Origin: JAUVPY01 sp034412795
GTDB taxonomy: Bacteria; Chloroflexota; Anaerolineae; 4572-78; NAK82
Direction of reading: 5' to 3'
Length of the DNA stretch: 64,000 nt
Assembly: GCA_034412795.1 (NCBI GenBank)
Contig: DAOUMD010000132.1
Location: forward strand, 34,126-98,125
Notes under the pieces: generated by a model
What the model was told of the DNA's origin: nothing
Databases searched by the model: none
The model's input: the letters and a program-made list of their open reading frames with translations, nothing else
Shown here: piece after piece, positions 34,408-40,977 of the stretch
How the letters are laid out: each line of letters begins with the position of its first letter
How positions within the stretch are numbered: position 1 is the stretch's first letter
Made by a program: the position numbers and the translations under genes

Positions 34408-34488
34408 AAGTAAAAGCACAATGGTGTGCGGAACAAGAAGGAAAGCTTGCGAGAGGTCCGGCCGGACCTCTCGCAAGCTTTTATATTT
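34408..34488 (+). ncRNA. Candidate small RNA (about 80 nt)
   Basis: A perfect consensus promoter (34373-34401) is followed after about 35 nt by a perfect 40-bp palindrome (34442-34481: arm AAAGCTTGCGAGAGGTCCGG and its complement) and then TTATATTT, a good intrinsic terminator. The product would be an RNA of about 80 nt with a 5' single-stranded part (ACAAGTAAAAGCACAATGGTG region) that contains an ATG but no long frame. The extent is inferred. The palindrome could also end transcription of the minus-strand gene that stops at 34540. Confidence 0.5.
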
Positions 34489-34539
34489 CCTCTGGTCTAC
34501 CGCAAGGGCAGGCAAAACCTGACAGGTTTTGAGTCAGCG

Positions 34540-35289
34540 TTACACGAACTTAGCCGAAGTCCACGGCACGTGCCCCACCACCTGTCCGTCGCGCATCAGC
34601 CCCAGCGCACCCGTTCCATTCGGCGGAGGGCCGGGTATAAGGGGGATGTGACCGGTGACAACCCCCGAGGTGTCCACGTTGACCAGGTACTCCGTGCCCG
34701 CCGGTGGCGGTGTCGTCCCACTGGTTTTCTCCATCACCTGGAAGATGGGATTGGGGATGATGTGGTCATCCCACCAGCCCAGCTTGTCCACCGCATCGGA
34801 GCCCACGCGCCGCGATTCAGGCGGCGACTGCGTCTTCGGGTCCGAGGAGACCCAGATCAGGAAGGGTCCGCCATCCGGCCCAATGTGGCTCTCCGACCCG
34901 AACCCCCAGCCTACGCTGCCTTTGTCCTCGGTGAACCCCCCTATACCGGTTTGAGCGTAAGGTGGGTCCACCGGTTGGGGGAATGGCTCGGTCCCCGGCC
35001 AATGCGAAAAGAGCAGGATGCCGGGTGGCGTGGTGATGAGTTGACCATCCTGATCTCGCACCTGGGGCTGAAGGATGGCCGGGCCGGCTTTAAGCTCGAA
35101 GGCCACGATCCCCCAGAAAAGCTGACCGAGCTCCGCCCGCTCGTAGCCATGGGTGAAAAGCAACTCGAACTTGTAGAACTCCTGTAGCTGGTCGACGTCA
35201 TTCACACCCAGCCTGGGCAACGTCCCAAGCGACTGGTGTCCTTCCGGGCGCGTATCAATGACCTTGATGGGGTATGGGTAACTAGACAT
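34540..35289 (-). CDS. Hypothetical protein
   Basis: A 249-residue soluble protein with GGGAGGAGAAT before ATG 35289. It is rich in Pro, Gly and Asp (LPRLGVNDVDQLQEFYKFELLF, FSHWPGTEPFPQPVDPPYAQTGIGGFTEDKGSVGWGFGSES, PPPAGTEYLVNVDTSG). There is no signal peptide or catalytic motif. The many aromatic residues and WG motifs suggest a compact beta protein; I do not recognise the family. It follows the beta-helix lipoprotein gene on the same strand, with 145 nt between. Confidence 0.75.
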   Translation of the reverse strand: MSSYPYPIKVIDTRPEGHQSLGTLPRLGVNDVDQLQEFYKFELLFTHGYERAELGQLFWGIVAFELKAGPAILQPQVRDQDGQLITTPPGILLFSHWPGTEPFPQPVDPPYAQTGIGGFTEDKGSVGWGFGSESHIGPDGGPFLIWVSSDPKTQSPPESRRVGSDAVDKLGWWDDHIIPNPIFQVMEKTSGTTPPPAGTEYLVNVDTSGVVTGHIPLIPGPPPNGTGALGLMRDGQVVGHVPWTSAKFV

Positions 35290-35434
35290 ATTCTCCTCCC
35301 TCGTTGCAAATCACAAGATCCCAAAAGTTGAAGTACCCGGATAGATAGTACACTAGTTTGAAGCTTGGTGCAACCTCCAGACAAATCCACCAACAACTAC
35401 GGGTGCCGTGACCACATCGCGGAGCAGCGAGGGG

Positions 35435-36898
35435 TTATCTGCCAACAACAATCGGCTCACCCCCCAGCTCAAAGGCCCCGACATCGCACGGGGTGTCGGG
35501 CGACGTCTGGGCCACCGGTCGGGTGTATCCACGCTGGTCGGTGCTCAGCGGACAAGCGTCCGACGGAACGGCATCTACCGCCGGGCTGTCGGGGAGCAGA
35601 GCGCGCGTCTCGGTATCCCCGCCATTGTCGGCCAGACCATCTATCGCCGGATCGCCGGAGAAGGCCGAGCTACAACCCCCGTCCTCTACCAAGTTATGGG
35701 CGTTCGCTCCGACCACGCCGCTCCCCCCCACGACGCAATCCCCACCCTTAGGATTGTTTGCGATCAGGGTATTGGTGTAATGTAGTGTCCCCCGCACCGA
35801 AACGCCACCGGCGGGGTTATTATCCAACTGATTGTTGCGCAGAACCCCCTTGGCGCTGTTGCCGGCGATGGTGCAGTGGATGAGGTGGACCGTGCCTCCC
35901 AAATTGATCCCACCCCCGCGACCGCCGGCGAAGTTTCCGCTGATGGTGGAGTTGATGAGCGTGGCCGTGCTCTTGCAGGAGACGTGCAAACCACCTCCCC
36001 TTAGCTTGGCCCGATTGCCGGTGAGCGTGGAGTTGGTGAGAGTCAGCGCCCCCGCCTCGGTCACCTTGATGGCGCCACCGGCTCCGCACTCATAGCCGAT
36101 TGGCCCCTCACCGTCGGCCTCGTTATCGCGGATGGTGGTGTTGGTCACCGTCAGCGCTCCACCTTCGTTGTATATTCCACCGCCGCAATTGGCCTGGTTG
36201 TCCCAGATCACGCAACGCGAGACCGTCAACGTCCCCCGGTTCTCGATCGCGCCGCCGGAGCGGATGTCCTCCCGCGGGTGGCCGTGGCGGATGGTCATCT
36301 CTTCGATGGTCGCGCCAACTCCCTTAGGTATAAAAAAGACGCGGTCGCGGGCATCACCCGCTCTCTCATGGGCCTGGACCGTCGTCTGATCGGCACTCCG
36401 CCCGCGAAGCGTGACGCCCTTGTTGACCACCACTCCCGCCTCGGTGTGGACGGCGTCAGTCACGTAGATCACGCTCCTCGCCAGCGTGCCAGGATCGTCG
36501 ATCGCGGCCTGGATGGTGGTGAAGTCGCAGCCATCCGCGCACACGGTGACCGTGTCTGGCTGAGCGGCAATCTCCTCAAGCGAGGGCGTGCTGGCCAGCG
36601 TTGGAGCCGGACTGGGGATTGGCACAGCCGACGGTTCCGGCGTCGGCGTGGTGGTATGGGTGGGATGCGGCGTGCTCGTCGGCATTGAAGTAGAGGTTGG
36701 CTCCGGTGTGCCGGTTGGGCTTGGGGTATCCGTCAGCGTCGACCCCGTGGTAAGAGTGGGGGAGGGTTCGGTTCTCGCGACAGGAGATGGCGCCTCCATC
36801 TGTGGCGTGGAGGTACACGCCGAGGCAACCACCAGGATTAGGATTGCGACGAGGACTGCTCTCAGGCTCACATACGCCCGGGGAGATCGACAAGGCAT
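35435..36898 (-). CDS. Beta-helix lipoprotein with choice-of-anchor Q tail
   Basis: A 487-residue secreted lipoprotein. The signal ends at VVASACTS (Cys about 28), followed by a long Ser/Thr/Pro linker (residues 35-100). A right-handed parallel beta-helix then shows repeated LTNSTLTGNRAKLRGGG, LINSTISGNFAGGRGGGI and IHCTIAGNSAKG turns. The C-terminus LLPDSPAVDAVPSDACPLSTDQRGYTRP...CDVGAFELG is the choice-of-anchor Q motif common in Chloroflexota, cyanobacterial and planctomycete surface proteins. AAGGAG precedes ATG 36898. The likely role is polysaccharide binding or cleavage, or adhesion at the cell surface. Confidence 0.9.
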   Translation of the reverse strand: MPCRSPRAYVSLRAVLVAILILVVASACTSTPQMEAPSPVARTEPSPTLTTGSTLTDTPSPTGTPEPTSTSMPTSTPHPTHTTTPTPEPSAVPIPSPAPTLASTPSLEEIAAQPDTVTVCADGCDFTTIQAAIDDPGTLARSVIYVTDAVHTEAGVVVNKGVTLRGRSADQTTVQAHERAGDARDRVFFIPKGVGATIEEMTIRHGHPREDIRSGGAIENRGTLTVSRCVIWDNQANCGGGIYNEGGALTVTNTTIRDNEADGEGPIGYECGAGGAIKVTEAGALTLTNSTLTGNRAKLRGGGLHVSCKSTATLINSTISGNFAGGRGGGINLGGTVHLIHCTIAGNSAKGVLRNNQLDNNPAGGVSVRGTLHYTNTLIANNPKGGDCVVGGSGVVGANAHNLVEDGGCSSAFSGDPAIDGLADNGGDTETRALLPDSPAVDAVPSDACPLSTDQRGYTRPVAQTSPDTPCDVGAFELGGEPIVVGR

Positions 36899-37036
36899 AG
36901 GATTCTCCTTGTTGTTGTGAGGGTCTGCGCATTAAGGGGAGATTTGTGCTGTTTATTGTATCACAAAGAGGCCGTGTCTTCAAGCCCCACATTACTGATG
37001 ATTGTCCCCATGTCTTTTTTGAGAGGTACTTATTCG

Positions 37037-37181
37037 GCATGGTTCAGATGTCCCTGAAATTAGGGTAACAATTGTAGACGAAGGACGAAAGACGAAGGAC
37101 CAATTATTGGCCCAGATCTCTTCGTCATTCGCCATTCGTCATTCGTCCGGCTGAGAAAGTGTTACCCTATTTCTGAACCAT
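37037..37181. repeat. MITE-like element with ATGGTTCAGA ends
   Basis: ATGGTTCAGA...TTAGGGTAAC at the left is matched in inverted orientation by GTTACCC...TTCTGAACCAT at the right. Inside are GACGAAGGACGAAAGACGAAGG and inverted CATTCGTCATTCG words. A right-hand relic of the same element is at 62719-62805, and a related element with ATGGTTCA...TGAACCAT ends is at 52296-52585. No coding capacity. Confidence 0.65.
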
Positions 37182-37194
37182 CCTACTTATTCCT

Positions 37195-37258
37195 AACGCA
37201 GAGACGCAAAGGCGCAAAGAAACCAATAGAAAACTTAGCGTCTTTGCGTCTCTGCGTT
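37195..37258. repeat. Palindrome AACGCAGAGACGCAAAG
   Basis: Perfect 17-bp arms (37195-37211 and 37242-37258) around a 30-nt loop. It lies next to the MITE in the 562-bp gap between the beta-helix lipoprotein and the GNAT gene. This gap has no other supported gene. Confidence 0.65.
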
Positions 37259-37460
37259 GAGAATTTCATACAAACTCAGAGATGTGGATAATCACCGACC
37301 GCATTAGGAGAGGGTGCGTTCAGATTTGGGGCGAGTTTGCCAGAAGTAACTTGCCTTGCCGGACATATGGCAGTATACTCGCTTCTTTGAGTGCCGGCTC
37401 GAGAATATGCGGGACGGCGCGCACGTCCTATCGACTTTGCAACTCACAGGCAGGCACCGC

Positions 37461-38069
37461 ATGGAACTGACCTCATTGACGTCAGAGCACGCCCGGCAAG
37501 TAGCGGAGATTCACGCCGAAGGCCAAGTGGGAACCTTCCTCACCCGCCTGGGCCTCGACTTTTTGACCACTCTGTACGCGGCCATGCCCGAGTCCCGGTG
37601 GGTGTTCGGCAGCGTGGTGATGGATGGCGAAATTGTTGCCGGGGTGGGAGTCGTAGCCCTGGACACAGATCAGTTTTTCCGAGACGTGAAACGCCGCCAT
37701 TGGCCCCGCCTGCTATGGTGTGTGGCACGCCAGGTGCTCCGCCACCCATCGCTGATTGGCGAAATTGTACAGAGTGTTCGCTACCCAGCCAAGCTCTCTG
37801 CCCCACCAGGCGAGGCAGAGATTCTGTTCTTGGGCATACGACGTGCCTACATGCGTCAGGGGATCGCACCCAGCTTGTTGGACCACCTCCTGGACGAGGC
37901 GTACCGGCGAGGCTGCCCCTCAGCAACCGCCACAATTGACCGTCGTAACCGGGCCATCCGCTGGATGATCGCTACACTGCCGGGGGTCTATATTGACCGC
38001 GAGATTGAATTGCATGGCAAGACAATGCTAATTTACCGCGCATCATTGCCGCTTGGCGGGAAAGAGTGA
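37461..38069 (+). CDS. GNAT-family acetyltransferase
   Basis: A 202-residue protein with the GNAT acetyl-CoA site: EAEILFLGIRRAYMRQGIAPSLLDHLLDEAYRRG (motif A with RQGIA), and ATIDRRNRAIRWMIATL as motif B with the typical Asn. The start is uncertain: ATG 37461 matches the beginning of the fold (MELTSLTSEHARQVAEIHAEGQ) but has only a weak ribosome binding site, and the frame is open to 37356. The substrate is unknown. It converges with the aroF gene 53 nt away. Confidence 0.85.
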   Translation: MELTSLTSEHARQVAEIHAEGQVGTFLTRLGLDFLTTLYAAMPESRWVFGSVVMDGEIVAGVGVVALDTDQFFRDVKRRHWPRLLWCVARQVLRHPSLIGEIVQSVRYPAKLSAPPGEAEILFLGIRRAYMRQGIAPSLLDHLLDEAYRRGCPSATATIDRRNRAIRWMIATLPGVYIDREIELHGKTMLIYRASLPLGGKE

Positions 38070-38122
38070 CCGGCACTTCAGCTGCTCCCCCTTCAATTCG
38101 CGAAACATCAAGACCATATCAC

Positions 38123-39136
38123 TCAAAGTGTACGCCCCACCGCTTCAGCCACGGGCCGCACGCTTTGCACCAACGCGGCGAAACGAGACGGTTTGAGAGA
38201 CTGGGCCCCATCCGAGACCGCTTCTTCAGGCCGAGGGTGGACCTCGATGATCAACCCATCCGCTCCGGCTGCGATGGCCGCCCGTGAGATCGGCTCTACC
38301 AATTCCCACCTGCCCGTCGCGTGGCTGGGATCCGCGACAACGGGCAAATGGCTGAGTTGCTTGAGCAACGGCACAGCGTTGATGTCCATGGTGTTGCGGG
38401 TATATTTTTCGAAGGTGCGAATGCCGCGTTCGCACAGGATGATGCGATTGTTGCCATGGGATAAGATGTACTCGGCGGCCATCAACGTCTCTTCAATGGT
38501 TGACATCATGCCACGCTTGAGCAGAACCGGCCGCTGCGCCTCTCCGACGGCGTGCAACAGCGCATAGTTATGCATATTTCGCGCGCCGATCTGCAGGATG
38601 TCGGCGTAGGCGCTAACCATAGGCACCAGGTAGGGGTCGATCACCTCGGTGACGATCAAGAGCCCCGTCTCCTCACGCACTTCGGCCAGCATCCGCAACC
38701 CTTGTTCACCCAACCCCTGGAAACTGTAAGGCGAGGTGCGCGGCTTATAGGCGCCGCCCCGTAGCACCTGGGCTCCCGCTTCCTTGACGGCATAGGCCGT
38801 TTCCAGCAACTGCTCACGGCTTTCCACCGCACACGGACCGGCCATCAGAACCAGTTGTTGGCCACCGACTGAGACACCGTTTAGCTTCACGATTGTGTCC
38901 TGCGGGTGAAAGTCACGGCTGGCGCGCTTGAAAGGCCGCATAATGGGCACCGTTCGCTCAACGCCCTCCATGCACTCGATCTGCTCAGGCTCCAGCCGCC
39001 GGCCATTGCCGATGATGCCGATGATGGTGTGCTCCTCGCCTTCTGATACTTCTACCCCGCATCCCATCTGCTCGATGCGAGCGATGACGTTGTCCATCTG
39101 GCCCCGCGTCGCACCCGGCTTCAATATCACAATCAT
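38123..39136 (-). CDS. aroF: 3-deoxy-7-phosphoheptulonate synthase (DAHP synthase, type I-beta)
   Basis: A 337-residue enzyme that condenses PEP and erythrose-4-phosphate, the entry to aromatic amino acid synthesis. Residues 1-70 form the ferredoxin-like (ACT-like) regulatory domain (MIVILKPGATRGQMDNVIARI). The barrel has LMAGPCAVES, LRGGAYKPRTSPYSFQG, ILQIGARNMHNY, PVLLKRGM, DPSHATG and IIEVHPRP. ATG 39136 is preferred, with GAGAGGTGATGAT upstream; the frame runs on to 39700 across pheA in a different frame and is spurious there. It is second in the pheA-aroF operon under the phenylalanine attenuator. The N-terminal domain is expected to bind an aromatic end product. Confidence 0.95.
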   Translation of the reverse strand: MIVILKPGATRGQMDNVIARIEQMGCGVEVSEGEEHTIIGIIGNGRRLEPEQIECMEGVERTVPIMRPFKRASRDFHPQDTIVKLNGVSVGGQQLVLMAGPCAVESREQLLETAYAVKEAGAQVLRGGAYKPRTSPYSFQGLGEQGLRMLAEVREETGLLIVTEVIDPYLVPMVSAYADILQIGARNMHNYALLHAVGEAQRPVLLKRGMMSTIEETLMAAEYILSHGNNRIILCERGIRTFEKYTRNTMDINAVPLLKQLSHLPVVADPSHATGRWELVEPISRAAIAAGADGLIIEVHPRPEEAVSDGAQSLKPSRFAALVQSVRPVAEAVGRTL

Positions 39137-39154
39137 ATCATCACCTCTCACCTT

Positions 39155-39282
39155 ATGAGAGATTTCTCGGAAAGTCCTCCAAAGGGTAGCGACGCTTCGG
39201 CATCTGGGGATGCCTCGCTCCTCGCTGCTCTTGGCGGAGTGAGCATCCCCAGATGCGAACGGCGTTTTCCGAGAAATCTCAT
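39155..39282. repeat. Nested palindrome between pheA and aroF
   Basis: ATGAGAGATTTCTCGGAAA (39155-39173) is matched by TTTTCCGAGAAATCTCAT (39265-39282). Inside, CATCTGGGGATGC (39201-39213) is matched by GCATCCCCAGATG (39243-39255). The right end overlaps the pheA stop region. It would fold as a long stem in the pheA-aroF transcript and may be a repeat element or an RNA-processing signal. Confidence 0.65.
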
Positions 39283-40136
39283 GAGTCAAGTGGACCGACA
39301 GCTTGGCTTTCAGGCACGGGCGTCGTGGCCGCCGGGTAGGAGCCCAACAGCTTGACGAATAAAGAACGTCGTAACAGCGCCATGATGGCCGCTTCACACT
39401 CGGGGTCCTGGCAATGTCCCTCAAAGTCCAGATAAAAAAAGTACTGCCAGGGCCGGTTGAGGCGTGGGCGCGACTCAATCTTAGCCAGATTGATGCCTCG
39501 TTTAGCAAATTCACCCAGGCACTCGTACAGTGCCCCCGGTTCGTGAGGGGTAGTGAAAACCAGGGAAGTCTTGTTACGTTGTGCGCGGGGCGGAGCCTCG
39601 CGTGCAAGGACGAAGAAACGCGTGTAGTTGAAGCTGAAGTCCTCAATATCCCGGTCGAGGATCTCCAGTCCGTAAAGCTCAGCCGCCAACTCACTGGCAA
39701 TCGCCGCCACCCCGGTTTCTGGGTTGGTTGACAGGTCGCGGGCGCCGCCAGCGGTATCGAACGTGGGCTCGCCTTTCAATCCGTGGCGGTTCAGATAACG
39801 CTGGCACTGAGCCAATGCCTGGGGATGCGACCGTACCCGTTCCAGGTCACCCAGCGCCGTTCCGGGAAGGGCGAGCAGCATATGCCGCACGTGCAAGATC
39901 ACCTCGGCGTATACACGCAGGTCATGCTCCACCAGGAGTTCATAAGCCCGGGTCACCGAGCCGGCAATCGCGTTCTCCACCGACAACATGGCGTAGTCGA
40001 TATCACCGCTTTCCACCAGTGGAAACAAGTCGTCCAGCGCCCCGCAGGCGACGCTCTCCACCTCCGGGCCAAAGTACTGACGAACTGCTTGTTCGGAATA
40101 TGCCCCAGCAATTCCTTGAAACGCAACTTTGGTCAT
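39279..40136 (-). CDS. pheA: Prephenate dehydratase
   Basis: A 285-residue enzyme converting prephenate to phenylpyruvate. The catalytic domain is present (FQGIAGAYSEQAVRQYF, MLSVENAIAGSV, HPQALAQCQRYL, and NYTRFFV, the Thr-Arg-Phe active-site motif). A C-terminal ACT domain (TSLVFTTPHEPGALYECLGEFAKRGINLAKIESRP) binds Phe for feedback inhibition. There is no chorismate mutase domain. GGAGAAACTGAC precedes ATG 40136. It is first in an operon with aroF, behind a leader that carries a Phe-rich leader peptide and terminator, so it is controlled both by attenuation and by feedback. Confidence 0.95.
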   Translation of the reverse strand: MTKVAFQGIAGAYSEQAVRQYFGPEVESVACGALDDLFPLVESGDIDYAMLSVENAIAGSVTRAYELLVEHDLRVYAEVILHVRHMLLALPGTALGDLERVRSHPQALAQCQRYLNRHGLKGEPTFDTAGGARDLSTNPETGVAAIASELAAELYGLEILDRDIEDFSFNYTRFFVLAREAPPRAQRNKTSLVFTTPHEPGALYECLGEFAKRGINLAKIESRPRLNRPWQYFFYLDFEGHCQDPECEAAIMALLRRSLFVKLLGSYPAATTPVPESQAVGPLDS

Positions 40137-40166
40137 GTCAGTTTCTCCACTCTCCCCTCCTCTACT

Positions 40167-40277
40167 ACACCGTCAGATAAGTTTTGATAGGTTCGTAGTA
40201 ACGACTTCAGTCGTTTTTCCCGCGCAGTGAGCGACTAAAGTCGCAACTACAAGTCGTCACAACTTGCCTGACGGTGT
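40167..40277. repeat. MITE-like element with ACACCGTCAG ends
   Basis: Terminal inverted repeats ACACCGTCAGATAAGTT and the complement of AACTTGCCTGACGGTGT enclose inner inverted words GTAGTAACGACTTCAGTCG and GCGACTAAAGTCGCAACTAC. A direct ACTAC flanks both sides (40164-40168 and 40278-40282), compatible with a target duplication. It sits between the attenuator terminator and pheA. Confidence 0.6.
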
Positions 40278-40290
40278 ACTACCGGGCATA

Positions 40291-40323
40291 CAAAATAAAA
40301 AACGCGGAGCGGTTGCTCCACGT
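40291..40323 (-). terminator. Attenuator terminator of the pheA-aroF operon
   Basis: On the minus strand ACGTGGAGC pairs with GCTCCGCGT (one G.U) around AACC, followed by TTTTTATTTTG. It lies 43 nt after the stop codon of the leader peptide. Its 5' arm and loop (GGAGCAACCG) are also complementary to CGGTTGCTTC inside the leader peptide coding region (about 40386-40377), giving a mutually exclusive antiterminator. Confidence 0.8.
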
Positions 40324-40365
40324 CTTTGTAATTACCTTTGGGTTTTGCCTATCTTGCACCGACAT

Positions 40366-40446
40366 TCACCCGTCGCGAAGCAACCGTCCCACGCGCGGGA
40401 TAAAAAAATAAAAAGCGAAATTACTCCAGGACTTGTGAACTGGCAT
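40366..40446 (-). CDS. Phe-rich leader peptide (pheL-like)
   Basis: A 26-residue open frame from ATG 40446 to TGA 40368-40366, encoding a peptide with the run NFAFYFFIP: four Phe and one Tyr within six codons, followed by PRVGRLLRDG. This matches the design of phe attenuator leader peptides such as that of E. coli pheA. A TTGACA-N17-TATTAT promoter ends 38 nt upstream, and a terminator hairpin follows at 40323-40291. Ribosome stalling at the Phe codons when charged tRNA-Phe is scarce should favour the antiterminator and expression of pheA-aroF. The ribosome binding site is weak (TGGGGCGG). Confidence 0.75.
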   Translation of the reverse strand: MPVHKSWSNFAFYFFIPRVGRLLRDG

Positions 40447-40483
40447 TTGCGGCCGCCCCACATCAGTGCTCAGATTGGGCATC

Positions 40484-40512
40484 ATAATACGTGCACCAGG
40501 CTGATTTGTCAA
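40484..40512 (-). promoter_or_regulatory. Promoter of the pheA-aroF operon
   Basis: On the minus strand TTGACA (40512-40507), a 17-nt spacer, then TATTAT (40489-40484). Transcription should start near 40477, about 30 nt before the leader peptide ATG. The -35 element abuts the end of the carrier protein gene. Confidence 0.7.
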
Positions 40513-40513
40513 G

Positions 40514-40774
40514 TCAGCGATTGCCCTTATAAATCATCGCCTGGTAGGCATCCTCCACTGTATCAATCTGCCAGGCCAGTTCCAGCGGGATGTCGATACC
40601 CTTGTTCTCCAGCCGTAGCATGGTGTCCACCACGTGACTCGAACCGACGCTCAGGTCAGTGTACAAGGACGCCTCGGGCACAATCCTTTCCTCGTCCAGC
40701 TCTAGTTCGCTGGCCAGGATGCGTTTGAACTCATCAAAAGAGAGACTGCTGTTATTTTGCTTTGAACCTATCAT
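40514..40774 (-). CDS. Acyl carrier protein-like carrier
   Basis: An 86-residue four-helix carrier protein. Residues 15-35 (FDEFKRILASELELDEERIVP) and LYTDLSVGSSHVVDTMLRLENKGIDIPLELAWQIDTVEDAYQAMI follow the ACP pattern. The usual phosphopantetheine motif DSL reads SSH here, within GSSHVV, so the attachment Ser is present but the preceding Asp is not. ATG 40774 has GGAGG 9 nt upstream. It is a stand-alone carrier rather than the main fatty-acid AcpP (inference). Downstream of it the phe operon has its own promoter; upstream are SecA-like and hydrolase genes on the same strand. Confidence 0.8.
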   Translation of the reverse strand: MIGSKQNNSSLSFDEFKRILASELELDEERIVPEASLYTDLSVGSSHVVDTMLRLENKGIDIPLELAWQIDTVEDAYQAMIYKGNR

Positions 40775-40977
40775 TTTCACTTACCTCCATCGGGTGTCTG
40801 CCTGGAAACCCATGAGGATATAACACGCAACAGGCCGATTCGTCACGCTCCAATGACGACATCTTCGAATCATTCCCCTACAGCCCCCAATCTCCAGACA
40901 GCAGAAAAGCCCTCCAAAAGAAGGGCCTTTCAATGCGGATATAGGATACCTTTCAGCGAAGGCCTTCTGGCCTTATT

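Noticed and set aside
34426..35187. 253-codon plus-strand frame opposite the 34540-35289 gene
   Set aside because: It begins inside the palindrome of the sRNA candidate, has no ribosome binding site and an Arg/Pro-rich antisense composition.
38123..39700. N-terminal extension of DAHP synthase across the pheA 3' end
   Set aside because: The extra 188 codons are an out-of-frame shadow of pheA and the palindrome; ATG 39136 has a ribosome binding site and matches the family start.
40185..40258. T-box riboswitch upstream of pheA
   Set aside because: No T-box AGGGTGGNACCGCG motif or specifier loop was found; the leader peptide and terminator explain regulation better.
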